DNA of 64,000 bases from the NCBI GenBank assembly GCA_020747015.1, contig JAGTJM010000038.1, positions 1 through 64,000 of the forward strand. The letters run 5' to 3'. Of this stretch, positions 8,484-18,990 are shown in pieces. The stretch comes from Pyrenochaeta sp. MPI-SDFR-AT-0127 (taxonomy: Eukaryota > Ascomycota > Dothideomycetes > Pleosporales > Cucurbitariaceae). The notes below the pieces were generated by a model. It saw nothing but the letters and a program-made list of their open reading frames with translations, had not been told where the DNA came from and searched no databases. Within the stretch, counting starts at the first letter, position 1, and the number at the start of each line of letters is the position of its first letter. A program made the translations under genes and the position numbers.

Positions 8484-11350
8484 ATGGCGATCACAGCCCC
8501 TACTCTAGTTGCGAATGAGGAAGTGGTCAACTTCTTCAACCGGGGCGGCGAGACAGTAGTGAAAGAGCGCAAAGATGTACTTGAAAAGCTGAAGGGAACC
8601 ATCCTAAAACCAGCTGGACAAGGTGGCCCCTCGCCAACACAACCCCCTATCACAGCCACAACCGCAATAGACACAGTTCTGAAGAATGGCAAGCTTGCGG
8701 TATCTCAAATTATCTTGTTGCAGTTCCTTCGGGCTCTTTGCATCTACACAGAAGATCTACCAACCAGTAAAGTGGCTTCGTCCGCCGACGAAGCCAGCTC
8801 GCTATCTTCTAAGGCCGCCGAGAGCTTTATCGGACTAGTGGTATCGCAGATTACCGATCCCTCTGTTTTACCATCACAGCTCTTGGATCGCTTAGTCGAG
8901 ATCTCAGAAGAGTTGCGGAACGAGAAGAGAACTATCTATGATAGCAAAGCGCTGGGAACCTTTCGCATCAATGTGTACTGCGCACAACCGCTCCGATCAT
9001 TACGCGTCGTAGTACATAAGCGAGAGTTCAAAGACTCTCTACCTGAACCTGATGTCTTCAATCTAGCAGAGGCCATTCTTTCCACGATGATCGATGAAGA
9101 TATCGATCTTTGCGCTCCAGAATTGCCAAAACGTTCTCTAACTCGTTACAAGCCAGCGGTTGAGAACACTGCATCCCAAGAAAAACTTTCGAATGATGCC
9201 TTTGAGTTTATCGAATGTGTCAAAGCCTTGACCCGAATTACGGAAAGCTCCGTAGACGTTGTGTCCCTATATAACGACAATTATCGCTCCGCACGACAAA
9301 TTGCGCAGGCAGCAAAAAGTACATTTGTCTCCGACATGGAACACCTGGAAATGGCCGAAGTCACAGCTCTGAGAATTCACGAAGCGGCCGAGCGCAATGA
9401 TTGTTGGAATGAACATCTATGGCTGCAACTCATCGAGTCAGGTCGGCAGAACTTTGTGCCCATGGATCCACGGGAACCCAGCAAGCCAGAGAAACAGCCA
9501 GGCAACAAATATGGTAATCTTACCGATACGTTTTTGCTCGAGGACCATGACATAGAACCAGCATACTCAGTCACAAGTTTGTTGGCATACTTTACTGATT
9601 TGATGAAGATGATGCAAGACACTCGTGTGCCGGGCAGCGCCATCTCACTTCTCAACATACTCAGTAATCGTCGACCTGACCTTACGAAGTTAGAATTGAC
9701 GCAAGCGAATGCTGAAACACTTGTGCCTTACATAAGTCTAGTCAACGAGGTCCTTGAGGAATAGTTAGAAAAGGCTGATAGAGCTTCAAAACTATCACTG
9801 ATAGCACAGGGCATCGACACTCTTATTGCTCCTTTCTTCCTTGTACCTTCAATATCGACCAACATCGCGCCACTGGGTGTTGGTACCATCATCTCAGTTG
9901 GTGGTGGATCCACCATAGCACAGATAATGCAGGCTGGGTCAGCAGCCCTGCGGTTCGCAGCAACCATCCAGACAGACAGACGATTCAGTTCGCGCTGGAC
10001 GCAAAGCGCAACTGGCACGACAGCTCCAGGAGCGCCGGTTGCAAGTCAATATGCGAGGCCGCGGGATCAAGGCGATTGACAAGCAAACTGAGATACTGCA
10101 AACGCGAATAAAGCTGGCCATGAAGGAGATTGAACGGCAACAGGCCCGAAATTGACGAATCTTTACAAATTGAGGAATGGTACCGGAAAAAATACACCAA
10201 TGCCCAACTTTATGGCTGGATGGAGAAGAGCCTCCGAATCATCTACTTCCAAGCCTATACTATGGCTAGGGCGGTGGCAAGCCGCACTGAAAGTGCTGTC
10301 AATTTCGAGCAAGGTCGAAAGCCTGCGATATTGCGTTCGGGAGGCTACTGGGACGCTTCGCGAGACGGTCTGCTGGCTGCTGATCACCTGTATCTCGACC
10401 TCAAACGACTTGAGACCAAACATCTCGAGTCTTCTCCGTATGACTCCGAAATGACGAAGACAGTCTCAATCAGACAGGTGAGCCCATTTGCTCTTCTTTG
10501 GCTACGAAGTACTGGAAGTACCGTGTTTTCTCTCGATGAAACATTATTTGATCTGGACTTTCCCGGCCACTACATGAGACATATTCGCTCGGTTTCCGTA
10601 ACCATTCCGGCAGTAGTGGGCGCATACAATGGAGTCAATGCAACTCTCACCCTTTTGCAGCACAAGTATCGTACCACAACTCTGGTTAGTTCGGCTGAAG
10701 AGTACGCATCCACAGCGTCCAGTTCATCCCAAAACGGCTTCCAGACTGATCATTTACCCATCTCCTCAGTCGCCATATCCTCTGGAACTGGCGATGCAGG
10801 CGCATTTGAGCTTGCATTCAATGGACCGCGCTATGTTCCTCTTGAGAGAGCTGGAGCCATATCAACATGGCGCTTAGAACTACCATCAGCGGCGTGTCGT
10901 TTTGATTACGAATAGATTAGTGACATTGTTATGCGCATTCAATACACATCTGTCGATGGTGGAGCACGCATGCGGGTATTCGCCAATGCCTCAGTGAAGA
11001 ATGCCATCAAAGCGGTGACGGAATCTCCAAAGGCGCGCAACGACGGCCTATGGGAGATGCTAGATCTGAGAAACGACTTTGTGAATGAGTGGTACAATTT
11101 CAGTACCAAGATGGTAGCAGGTTACAAGGGTGATGTGGCGAACATGGAGGTCACCATGCAACTCCGCAATATTAAGGATCGACTGCCATTTTGGGTACGC
11201 GATCAGAAAGAGCTTCGAGTCAAGGGCATTACACTGGTAGGAAAAGACATCAAAGTGATTGGCAACGTGAAAATCTCAGCAGCTGGTGATACCAAGATGA
11301 AAGAAGGCGAAAAGGTCGGCGTCTGGCGTGTGTGCTCGTGGAAAGGCTAG
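8484..11350 (+). pseudogene. Broken TcA-like gene (insecticidal toxin complex A-subunit homologue)
   Basis: The relic is colinear with fungal and bacterial relatives of the Tc toxin A subunit. Segment 1 (8484-9764, 426 codons) ends with motifs RRPDLTKLELT and SLVNEVLEE, diagnostic of the N-terminal VRP1-type region. A TAG (9762-9764) follows. The same frame then continues to about 10020 through a Gly/Ala-rich part (SVGGGS). The reading shifts one base to frame +1 (coiled-coil part, about 10020-10146) and again to frame +2. Segment 3 (10147-10915) has YFQAYTMA, GYWD, FDLDFPGHYMR and ERAGAISTWRLELP, typical of the C-terminal TcB-binding region. A second in-frame TAG (10913-10915) is followed by in-frame sequence to the stop at 11348-11350. 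About 950 codons remain, whereas the family usually exceeds 2000, and the central part is missing. No TcB or TcC partner is nearby. The homology call is strong; transfer from bacteria is inferred. It cannot make a full-length protein as it stands. Confidence 0.78.
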
Positions 11351-12372
11351 AGCTTAGTGCTAAGGATCTAAATGGCTGGCAACTTACAGCACAAGCGAAG
11401 ACGCTAGAGGGGGAGAGTGTGAATAACATGTTTATGCTCGTGCAGTATACACTATAGTATAGGTATAACTTGATTTACATAGCTACTATACTGGAACATA
11501 GGGTAGTAGGCATAGTAGCTATATCCCTTGTATAATGTTTCTTTAAAATTCAAGGAAATGATTACGAGTGACTTCTTCAACTTTCGATTTCTCTAATTTT
11601 TCATTCATCTTGTATTAACTTTATTCTATACTTGTACTTTTAACCTTAATTCCAAGAGAGTTTTCAAGTTTGTTCTTTCTATTATTATAAGTTAAAATTC
11701 TATAACCTAAGGTAATGGGTGCTGATATATAGATATAAGGAAGCGGAGGTAGAACCACATTCTTGGAGCCTAAAATAGCTGACAAGATTAAAAGATTATG
11801 ACGTTCTTAGTGGTACTTCTGCACATAAGCGCTGGGGCGACGGGCTACGTCGCGGACTTCCAAACCGAGGTATTCTGACAGCATCAGAAGCGAATACCGT
11901 AGCCACCTGGCGAGAATTATGGAAAGGGCAGTTGAGATCATTATATAGCTGAGCTAGTTTGAAATTTTTTGACATAGAGAAAATGAAAATTCTCGTTGGA
12001 TTAGTGCCTCAGGACATGGCAAGGCTCTATTTTATTCCCAATTTCATGTCTATAGTCTCTCGAGAGACAATTTGAGAGGCTACCAGACAAACTGATTTTC
12101 ATTAGCGATATCAATTCCATGGTCTGTAGCGCCGGTGTAGAAGAAGGGTGCTGGTCCAAGAAAGGAATCACTACACAATGCTTTGACTCAGGTCAAGTGC
12201 TCTCCTGTAACAATGCTATCTATGCAGCTGATTTGGAGATATTTCAACAGATGATATCACTGGTACCACTGCAAGTGATATCATGAGTTTCAACAGGGGT
12301 TCCGGCTGCTCGATGGGCGCTTCGGGGTTCGCTAAATGTATAGGAAAAAGCCACGATGTTTAATTAAATCGG
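11351..12372. other. Intergenic, no gene recognised
   Basis: From about 11440 to 11720 the sequence is AT-rich but not fully RIP-like. At 11815-11950 the + strand has a short open stretch (reading ...RGILTASEANTVATWRELW...) without recognisable relatives or splice context. At 12252-12261 and 12274-12283 lies a perfect 10-base inverted repeat (TGATATCACT / AGTGATATCA) with a 12-base loop. It sits about 90 bases downstream of the minus-strand gene that ends at 12373. Confidence 0.5.
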
Positions 12373-13523
12373 CTAGTTGCCTTTGTCGCCTCGAAAGGTG
12401 CCATAAACTTGTAGGGCGCCTTCAACGCTCTGTACCAGACCGAAAAAAATGGTTAAGCTGAGAACCACGATTGCGACCCAGAATGTATACCACTGCACGC
12501 CATTTCTGCGATCATGCCACCATTGTGAAAGTGTCCGAGGCGTCGCTTCGTCAAAAACCTGCTTCAAAACAACAATTCGATCATGCCAGTATCGGAATTT
12601 CTCAATCTGCCGGTCGTCGGTCTTCAAGTGACCACATAGAATGAGCTGGGGATCGAGATCTAAAGGTGCAGGCATCTTCCAGTCGTTTATGGTAGAGTCA
12701 GACTGGGGAAACAGGAGGGCAAGCGTGCGAAGCGTTTCTTCGATGAGACCGCTCGGAAAAATGCCACTGCCATCATTAGCGGAAGAACGTAATAGTAACA
12801 CACCTGTTTTAAATACCTTTGTAACTGACACTTTAGAAAGGTTGCATGATGGAATACATAGAGCTTTGTGTCATCATCTGTTAATCGTAGATGGTCTAAA
12901 AGGTTGGTGGTTGGTAGGATCTCTACACCGGCTATTTCATACAGATTACGGGCATTGAATACGCGCTGAAGCTTGACACCTTTAGAACCAAGCGACGGGA
13001 CAGAGTCGAAGCTTGAAGCTATGCAGTCCGCAAGCGAGTCGTTTCCCCACTGAAGCTGTCTTCTGCCAGAAAATCCGTATTGAATATTTCCGAAATCTAT
13101 CATGAGCCAAAGGCAGGCTGAAAGATCAATGCACCGGTCAATGAGCTCGTTCTCGTTGTCGTGAGATTTTGTAAGTTTCGCGCGTAGGTCTTTTTGAATG
13201 TCTTCGCGTAATTGACCTTGCTTTAGAGCTGCAACGACATCGAGAATATCCTGATGTGTGCGGGCGAGCACGTGTCTTCCGCCGTCATCGAGAGCGCGTT
13301 CGCATTCTCGATGATGAAATTTCCAGTATGCCTCGAATAGTTCATTTTTGGAGTACTGAAAGTCTCGGACCGGTGGAGGACCCCAGAACCTGTTTGTGAT
13401 AAATCTCTTCGTGGAAGGAGTCAGGGTATCGAGAAGCGAGGAAGCTGGAGAGCACATAATGCTGCTCCGCAAAGATGAGTGAGTATGTGCGTCGAATTCT
13501 AAACCGACTTCAACGTTCACCAA
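12373..13523 (-). CDS. Fungal protein with C-terminal membrane segment, frame broken near 12830
   Basis: Two overlapping minus-strand frames form one gene. The upstream part (13523 to about 12820) includes a start at 13523 or more likely 13457 (MCSPASS) and contains GGRHVLARTHQDI and LTDDDTKLYVFHHATFLK. The downstream part (about 12800-12373) contains EETLRTLALLFPQ and QWWHDRRNGVQWYTFWVAI, then a hydrophobic segment near the C terminus. This combination is typical of a large uncharacterised fungal family with a C-terminal membrane anchor, often near HET-type genes. The two frames differ by one base, and no ordinary intron joins them. A 41-base intron (GTATTC...AAAG) would restore the frame but would remove FHHATFLK. 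A single-base deletion in the DNA or in the assembly is equally possible. Function unknown. It is divergent from the PNGase-fusion gene, with about 230 bases between starts. Confidence 0.62.
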
Positions 13524-13755
13524 ATAATGAGTGATACCTCATCGAACATTCCATGCCTAGATCCTGACACGATGGCTATGAGAGGGCTGAGTGGTGAGGC
13601 TGTGCAAACTCCAGGGATTGTGTTGACTGGCTGAGAGTGTTGCTGCCCCCAAACCCCAGCCGCACGCGGCGTGCATCAACGCGCGTCCATATTGAGTCCT
13701 TCACGCCACCTTAATAACTATAATCTTTCCTCCTCGAGGAATCCCTCATGGATTT

Positions 13756-16700
13756 ATGAACCGAATGTCTGTTTCCTGTACCATTTTACGGGAAGCGCCA
13801 ACGATGAGGGCTATCGCTAGCATCCGACGCAGCAGGACTTTGCGCAACATCAAAGTTGGAACGAACACGATCAAGGAGTGCTGGCCAAATCCACAGCAAT
13901 CAGTCGGGCGCTTCATCGCAAAGATTGGAAATCAGAGTTGTTGGGAAGCTGTTGGACCGGCAAGGGCCACCTTTCTCGGCCTTGCCCAAGACATTAAGCA
14001 ATATCTGGATACCTACAGCGAGCCTACGTCGACGTGGATTACTTGGTCGATATACATGATTGGAAACTCACCAGAATTAGCCATACCTACGATCATTTTT
14101 TGTTGCGATGATGCCGCTCACCGAAAAGCAATCCGGGACACCATCAGAGACAGCAGTATCCTGGATGCATACTCTGGTATCGCCTTGAAGCACCTACCAC
14201 GAGCTCCTGACTATAACCAGCTAGTTCAATTAGCATCACCATCAACCAAAGAAGATATCGATATCCTAAAGTCTCGAACACACTCTCCTTATGGGCCCGC
14301 CATACTCAGTATTTCACAAAACATGACTAGCGGCAGTCCATTATATATTCGAATGTCCGACCACGCCGGGAAATTTCGGAAAGCTACAGCTGGCAGCGTC
14401 ATAAGAATCCAGGGCCAGGATTGTTTGACAACCGTGGCTCATGCTTTCAATGGTTCACCAGAAAGACCTTCGGATCCTTCTCAGGGAGGCGGAGATCTTT
14501 ATTTCTCAGATAGTGAAGATGAGTACGACGCGATGAGCGCGGCAAGTTACAGCTCAGACTGTTCGCAGTCACTAAACGGTGGATCGTCTTCATCGCTGCG
14601 CTCAAGTCGGCTGTCCAGCATTTCACTGGTTAGTGAAGAATTGACCGGACGGCTCGACTCAGCTTCCGACAGCACGGGGGAGTGTTCAAATCATGAATTT
14701 GAGGATTCTGCCGAAGAATATACTACGCTTTCCCCAGACCCCGCCCTCCTCGTTGGCCAGACGCTATTCCTAGCGACCGAAGGAATGCAGCCAGACCTTG
14801 ACTATGCTCTGATTCGATTAGACAAGGATCCTTCAAATGTATCTGCAGACGAAAGGGTGCAGACTTCGAAAGATTTGATGCTTCCCTGTCTTACGACCGC
14901 CGAAGATTTCATTCAGCTCAAAGAAACCAAAGTAATTGCTGATACTGCATCTGCAGGTACTTTGGGCGGGCACATTAGCACAACGCCAGTGTTTCTGCGA
15001 ATACCCAACGCAGAAGTCTACCAAGAAGTCTACCACGTCAGGCTAGAGACCCCCCTAACCCAGGGAGATTGCGGCTCTTGGGTTTCCAACGCTTCCACTG
15101 GTTCGCTACATGGCCATATTGTCGCTGGTTGCCCTGACACTGGAGCAGCTTATATTGTGCCAGCATACCAGATCTTTGATGACATTCAAAAGAATCTTGA
15201 GACTATCAAGGAGAGGCTTGATCGGCTTAACAACACGGTTACAGCTGACTGGCACATACCCGACAGCAAAAGCAAGGAGAGCGTGCCACACACGATTGGA
15301 TTCACTCCTATCAAGGATATTGAGAGACCTTTTTGCGTTCATGGGCCAGGACTTGAAGACGCAGACCCAGAATCATCGTCTTCAGTACACGCGCGAGCGT
15401 TTGTTGATGGTGGACAGTCCATGCACATTCCATCATCTAAGACTTCAGTTTTCGACTCCATACCTACAAGCAAGGAACACACTACCAGCAGAAGCTCAAG
15501 ACCGGAAAAGTATTCAATCACCTATAATTCAAACCACTCGGCAGAATCTTCCAAAGCTCGGGCAGGAAGTCCCATCAGTTCTGAGCACGACGAAGACACG
15601 GTGGTCAAAGCCGCAACCCTTGCGGAGCAGCTTACCTCACAATTCCGTGCAGTTTTGAGCGCAAAGCGTATGCAATCACTTATAGACTTCAAAGCCCGTG
15701 TACCACGCCAAGACACCCAGAGCAAGGGCACTTTTGCACAGCCACCAAACACGGGTCAAGATGTTCCACCTCCATCTTACTCCGCCATTAGAAACATTCC
15801 GTCTATCCCTATACCGCCAGAAAATGCGAGATCCATGAGGTTCAGGTCAATGTTACTGTCGCTTTCCCAGATACCCACACGATGGGAAAACCCAGGGTTG
15901 CTCGACGAGGCTCTCCAAGTAATCCCCCTAGACAAGATTTATCAAGAGGCGGAAGAAGAGTCTCAAATACTGGAAGCTGAAGCAAAAAGCCTAGGACCAA
16001 AGAAGAAGCCAAGTTGGGATTACCAAGATTGCATTGCTCGAGCTCTTCTTCGTTGGTTCAAGCGAGTCTTCTTCGTTTGGGTAAACAACCCTCCTTGCAG
16101 GCATTGCCACGGATCCACAGTGGCTATAGGTATGGGTACGCCGAGTGCCGAAGAACAAGCTTATGGCTCTGCCCGAGTCGAGCTTTATCAGTGTCCGGAT
16201 TGTACCACGTATGAAAGATTTCCTCGATATAGTGATGCCTTTGTTCTCATGCGAACCCGCATGGGTCGCTCTGGCGAATGGACTCTGTGCTTTGGTATGC
16301 TGTGTCGCGCTATTGGCTGCCAAGTCCGATATGTCTGGAACGCGGAGGATCATGTGTGGATAGAGGTGTATTCCGCACACAGAAAGCGCTGGATACATGT
16401 AGATCCTTGCGAAGAGGCTTGGGACAAACCGCTGATGTACACTGAAGGTGAGTATCGTTTTGTATACGGTCGGACCAAAGTTAACATGAAACCAGGTTGG
16501 GGCATGAAACTGTCATATTGCATTGCATTTTCTGCGGATGGGGCAGCGGATGTGACTCGCCGTTATGTTCGCTGCGCAAAATACGCTGCCCAACGGAACC
16601 GTAGTTCTGAGCCTGAGCTACTGTACGTCATGGGTGAAGTACGAGCCGTTCGCCGTCAGAAACTTAGCAAAGAAGATAGAATGAAGCTGGAGGGAGAGCA

Positions 16701-16872
16701 CATGAAGGAGATGGAAGAATTGCGTGCCATCGCCATCAACGAGCTCGTATCAGACCTGTGTTCCTTAAGTCTCGAAAAGCAGGCCGATGGATCGGTAGAT
16801 ATTGGGGGTGACGTACAAGACAGTAAAGGCGCCGCTAGCACCACAGTTCAAACGCGAAACAAGGGTAGGTAG
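13756..16872 (+). CDS. Trypsin-like domain fused to a peptide:N-glycanase (PNG1-type) domain
   Basis: One open frame of 1038 codons. GTGAGT...CCAG at 16448-16495 is a likely 48-base in-frame intron: it interrupts the otherwise conserved YTEG|GWGMKLSY and would leave 1022 residues. Residues about 190-490 look like a trypsin-fold serine protease domain: VAHAF (His229), LDYALIRL (Asp349) and GDCGSWV (Ser441). The middle is Ser-rich and disordered. The C-terminal part is the transglutaminase-like core of cytoplasmic PNGase, which normally removes N-glycans from misfolded glycoproteins. It has zinc-type CRHC (781/784) and CPDC (813/816), DHVW (His866) and HVDPCEEAWD (Asp883). The catalytic-Cys position, RCGEW in active enzymes, reads RSGEW (Ser839). 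Filamentous fungal PNG1 proteins are known to carry such substitutions and act without the glycanase activity. The fusion is unusual. The protein could be one polypeptide or two genes merged by an open linker (15230-15600). Confidence 0.75.
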   Translation: MNRMSVSCTILREAPTMRAIASIRRSRTLRNIKVGTNTIKECWPNPQQSVGRFIAKIGNQSCWEAVGPARATFLGLAQDIKQYLDTYSEPTSTWITWSIYMIGNSPELAIPTIIFCCDDAAHRKAIRDTIRDSSILDAYSGIALKHLPRAPDYNQLVQLASPSTKEDIDILKSRTHSPYGPAILSISQNMTSGSPLYIRMSDHAGKFRKATAGSVIRIQGQDCLTTVAHAFNGSPERPSDPSQGGGDLYFSDSEDEYDAMSAASYSSDCSQSLNGGSSSSLRSSRLSSISLVSEELTGRLDSASDSTGECSNHEFEDSAEEYTTLSPDPALLVGQTLFLATEGMQPDLDYALIRLDKDPSNVSADERVQTSKDLMLPCLTTAEDFIQLKETKVIADTASAGTLGGHISTTPVFLRIPNAEVYQEVYHVRLETPLTQGDCGSWVSNASTGSLHGHIVAGCPDTGAAYIVPAYQIFDDIQKNLETIKERLDRLNNTVTADWHIPDSKSKESVPHTIGFTPIKDIERPFCVHGPGLEDADPESSSSVHARAFVDGGQSMHIPSSKTSVFDSIPTSKEHTTSRSSRPEKYSITYNSNHSAESSKARAGSPISSEHDEDTVVKAATLAEQLTSQFRAVLSAKRMQSLIDFKARVPRQDTQSKGTFAQPPNTGQDVPPPSYSAIRNIPSIPIPPENARSMRFRSMLLSLSQIPTRWENPGLLDEALQVIPLDKIYQEAEEESQILEAEAKSLGPKKKPSWDYQDCIARALLRWFKRVFFVWVNNPPCRHCHGSTVAIGMGTPSAEEQAYGSARVELYQCPDCTTYERFPRYSDAFVLMRTRMGRSGEWTLCFGMLCRAIGCQVRYVWNAEDHVWIEVYSAHRKRWIHVDPCEEAWDKPLMYTEGEYRFVYGRTKVNMKPGWGMKLSYCIAFSADGAADVTRRYVRCAKYAAQRNRSSEPELLYVMGEVRAVRRQKLSKEDRMKLEGEHMKEMEELRAIAINELVSDLCSLSLEKQADGSVDIGGDVQDSKGAASTTVQTRNKGR

Positions 16873-17782
16873 TTCTTTGGCTGCTGAGGACATATACTAA
16901 TTTTGTGCAGACAGTGCAGTAATAAAGCCGCCAAACCGCGAGATACACTGAGTATAGTACGCGAATCAGTGGGACCTGGATCCTGCCATAGAATTCTCCA
17001 ATCCATGGCTTTATAGGCTTGACACAGCGGGTACAGAGATTTATTGGATGGTGTTCCTCAATAAGTCAGCGATGTAGCCGTGCTCAAAAGTCAAAGACTA
17101 AACGTTCTTGGCGGTATTTCTATACACTACCAGAAGAAATCCACCATGTAATTACTCTTTACCACACTCCTAATCGAATAAAATAATTTCAATTCGCACC
17201 TGAACGGAGTCAACCTGCCCGATATCGTATGATGCCGCTTCCGCGGATCTCAAATCTACAGGCCGTCACACTTCACTTAGCACCCCGCATCCAGAGAGTC
17301 TTGATGTCACATCATCTACACAACTATTTCATCCCAGCTTTACAACTGGGTAATTTTCCTATGCGTCGTGTCAGGAACACTGCACCCCAGAATTCACTAA
17401 CACGCTTTCTGCTTGTCTGCTATTCGCTTGTCGTTGTTCTACAAGTAAGAAAGGAGCTACCGGCGCGATTTATCCGCGCCGAGAATTGGCTTGCTAGATG
17501 GCTATTTTGATTGGAACGGGGTATTGAACCTACACGTATCGTTTGAGCCCTTGGTTATCAACCTGGCGGCGGGTGGGATCTTGGAGGAATAAGATGACAG
17601 AGTCTTGATGTCAACGCGATGATGGACCCAGGAGAGCGTGCTCTACATACTATTTGCCATTAACCAAGATGAAGGATACATAAAGGAAGATTGGCATCTC
17701 AATAAGTATAAAGATTCGTTCGAGTCGCGCTCATCCGTCAACTCGTCTATCAACAGATTCAAGGTCGCTTTTGACTTTAAAC
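16873..17782. other. Intergenic, no gene recognised
   Basis: This stretch separates the PNGase-fusion gene from the SOD-like gene. The 93-codon frame at 17229-17510 has no signal peptide, motif or splice support. Nothing else was seen except the presumed promoter and 5' leader of the SOD-like gene after about 17600. Confidence 0.4.
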
Positions 17783-18646
17783 ATGCACAAGACCTTCCTC
17801 CTCCCTCTGGGCCTCATGTCCCTGGCCTACGCACAGGAACAAGTGCAAGAAGCCCCTCCTCCATCAGCAGTCGTTCTCAGCATGACCAAATCCGGCGTGA
17901 TTCCCGAACTTCCCTCTGAAACACCTTTCGAAGGCGTAGACACGCTCCAAGGCGCCATCATCTCGCCCCGTCCCCCGCAACCAGGTTACACAGGCGTCCT
18001 GGGCACGGCAACCGCCCAGTCCAACCAACCTACCGCTACATACCGTGCAACACTGCCCGACACAATGTTCAACCCACTAGTCGGCACAGTTGTCAAGGGG
18101 TCCCTGGAAGCCGTTGGTGGACCAGATGGTGTGACGTTTACCGTTACTATCACCGATCTACCAAATCTAGCCGAGTATGGGCCGTTTAACTGGCACATCC
18201 ATACACTCCCCGTGCCAGATGATGGGAACTGCACGGCAACGCTGAGCCACTTTGATCCCACAAATAGGGGCGAGTTATATATGTGTGAAGCGGCTCGGCC
18301 CGATACGTGCCAGGTTGGAGATCTAGCTGGAAAGCATGGCGGGAAGATTACTACGCCTAGCAACTTTTCAACGAGTTTCGTCGATGCGTATCTGAGCACC
18401 GAGGAGGGGAGTGCAGGGTTCTTTGGCGGGCTGGGGTTCGTCCTGCATAGTGGGAATACGACACGGCTTACTTGTGCAAACTTTGAGTTGGTGGAAGCGG
18501 GTAATGGAACGAGTGGGAATGCCAGCGGTACTGTCACAGTGCCCAGTGCGACGGGTACTACAACCCCTGAGTTTACCGGTGCTGCAGTGACGATGGGTGC
18601 TGGTGTTGGGGCACTTGCGGTTGCGGTTGCGGCGCTGATGTTATAG
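17783..18646 (+). CDS. GPI-anchored Cu-superoxide dismutase-like protein
   Basis: 287 residues from the Met at 17783, which is preferred to 17771 because MHKTFLLPLGLMSLAYA is a good signal peptide. Central motifs FNWHIH (His138, His140), SHFDP (His156), GKHGGK and FVLHSG supply the metal-ligand histidines of a Cu/Zn-SOD fold, and several cysteines surround them. The tail is Ser/Thr-rich with N-glycosylation sites (NGTSGNAS) and ends in a hydrophobic helix (GVGALAVAVAALML), so a GPI anchor to the cell surface is likely. Extracellular SODs of this type in fungi (Candida Sod4/Sod5 group) are Cu-only enzymes that dismutate superoxide outside the cell. Whether this one keeps zinc was not determined. 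It is convergent with the PAP2 gene on its 3' side. Confidence 0.8.
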   Translation: MHKTFLLPLGLMSLAYAQEQVQEAPPPSAVVLSMTKSGVIPELPSETPFEGVDTLQGAIISPRPPQPGYTGVLGTATAQSNQPTATYRATLPDTMFNPLVGTVVKGSLEAVGGPDGVTFTVTITDLPNLAEYGPFNWHIHTLPVPDDGNCTATLSHFDPTNRGELYMCEAARPDTCQVGDLAGKHGGKITTPSNFSTSFVDAYLSTEEGSAGFFGGLGFVLHSGNTTRLTCANFELVEAGNGTSGNASGTVTVPSATGTTTPEFTGAAVTMGAGVGALAVAVAALML

Positions 18647-18990
18647 TTTAACATTTTTTGTTGCCTAATTATCAATTATCGTTCGCACATTCGTACTATA
18701 TTCAACTTTGCCGTGTTTTAGGCCTCTTGTACGCTGCACCAATCAACTTTTCTTTTCAGGATCACTCTCGTACACAGTTTTATGGTGTCAGATTGTGCAA
18801 GGACAGAATTTCAACTTTAGAAATTATTCCTACCGCTATCCGCTAGTGAATTCTGAATCAGGTAAATCAAAGTAAGAAGAACATGATTAAAACCAGGGGT
18901 ATCTCGCTGAAATTTGCGTCAGACACGCTCTCATCAGCAACATTACAATCATTAGTTTCCCTATGCCAGAATCCCAGTTTTTCACATCGC
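18647..18990. other. Convergent intergenic region
   Basis: 344 bases between the 3' ends of the SOD-like gene (+) and the PAP2 gene (-). The composition is AT-rich, as expected for 3' untranslated sequence. No gene was seen. Confidence 0.5.

Noticed and set aside
8484..9764. The 426-codon segment as a complete independent gene
   Set aside because: The same frame continues with family-like sequence after the TAG, and the end at SLVNEVLEE is inside the usual N-terminal region of the family. It is better explained as part of a broken gene.
17986..18675. 229-codon minus frame
   Set aside because: Antisense shadow of the SOD-like gene.
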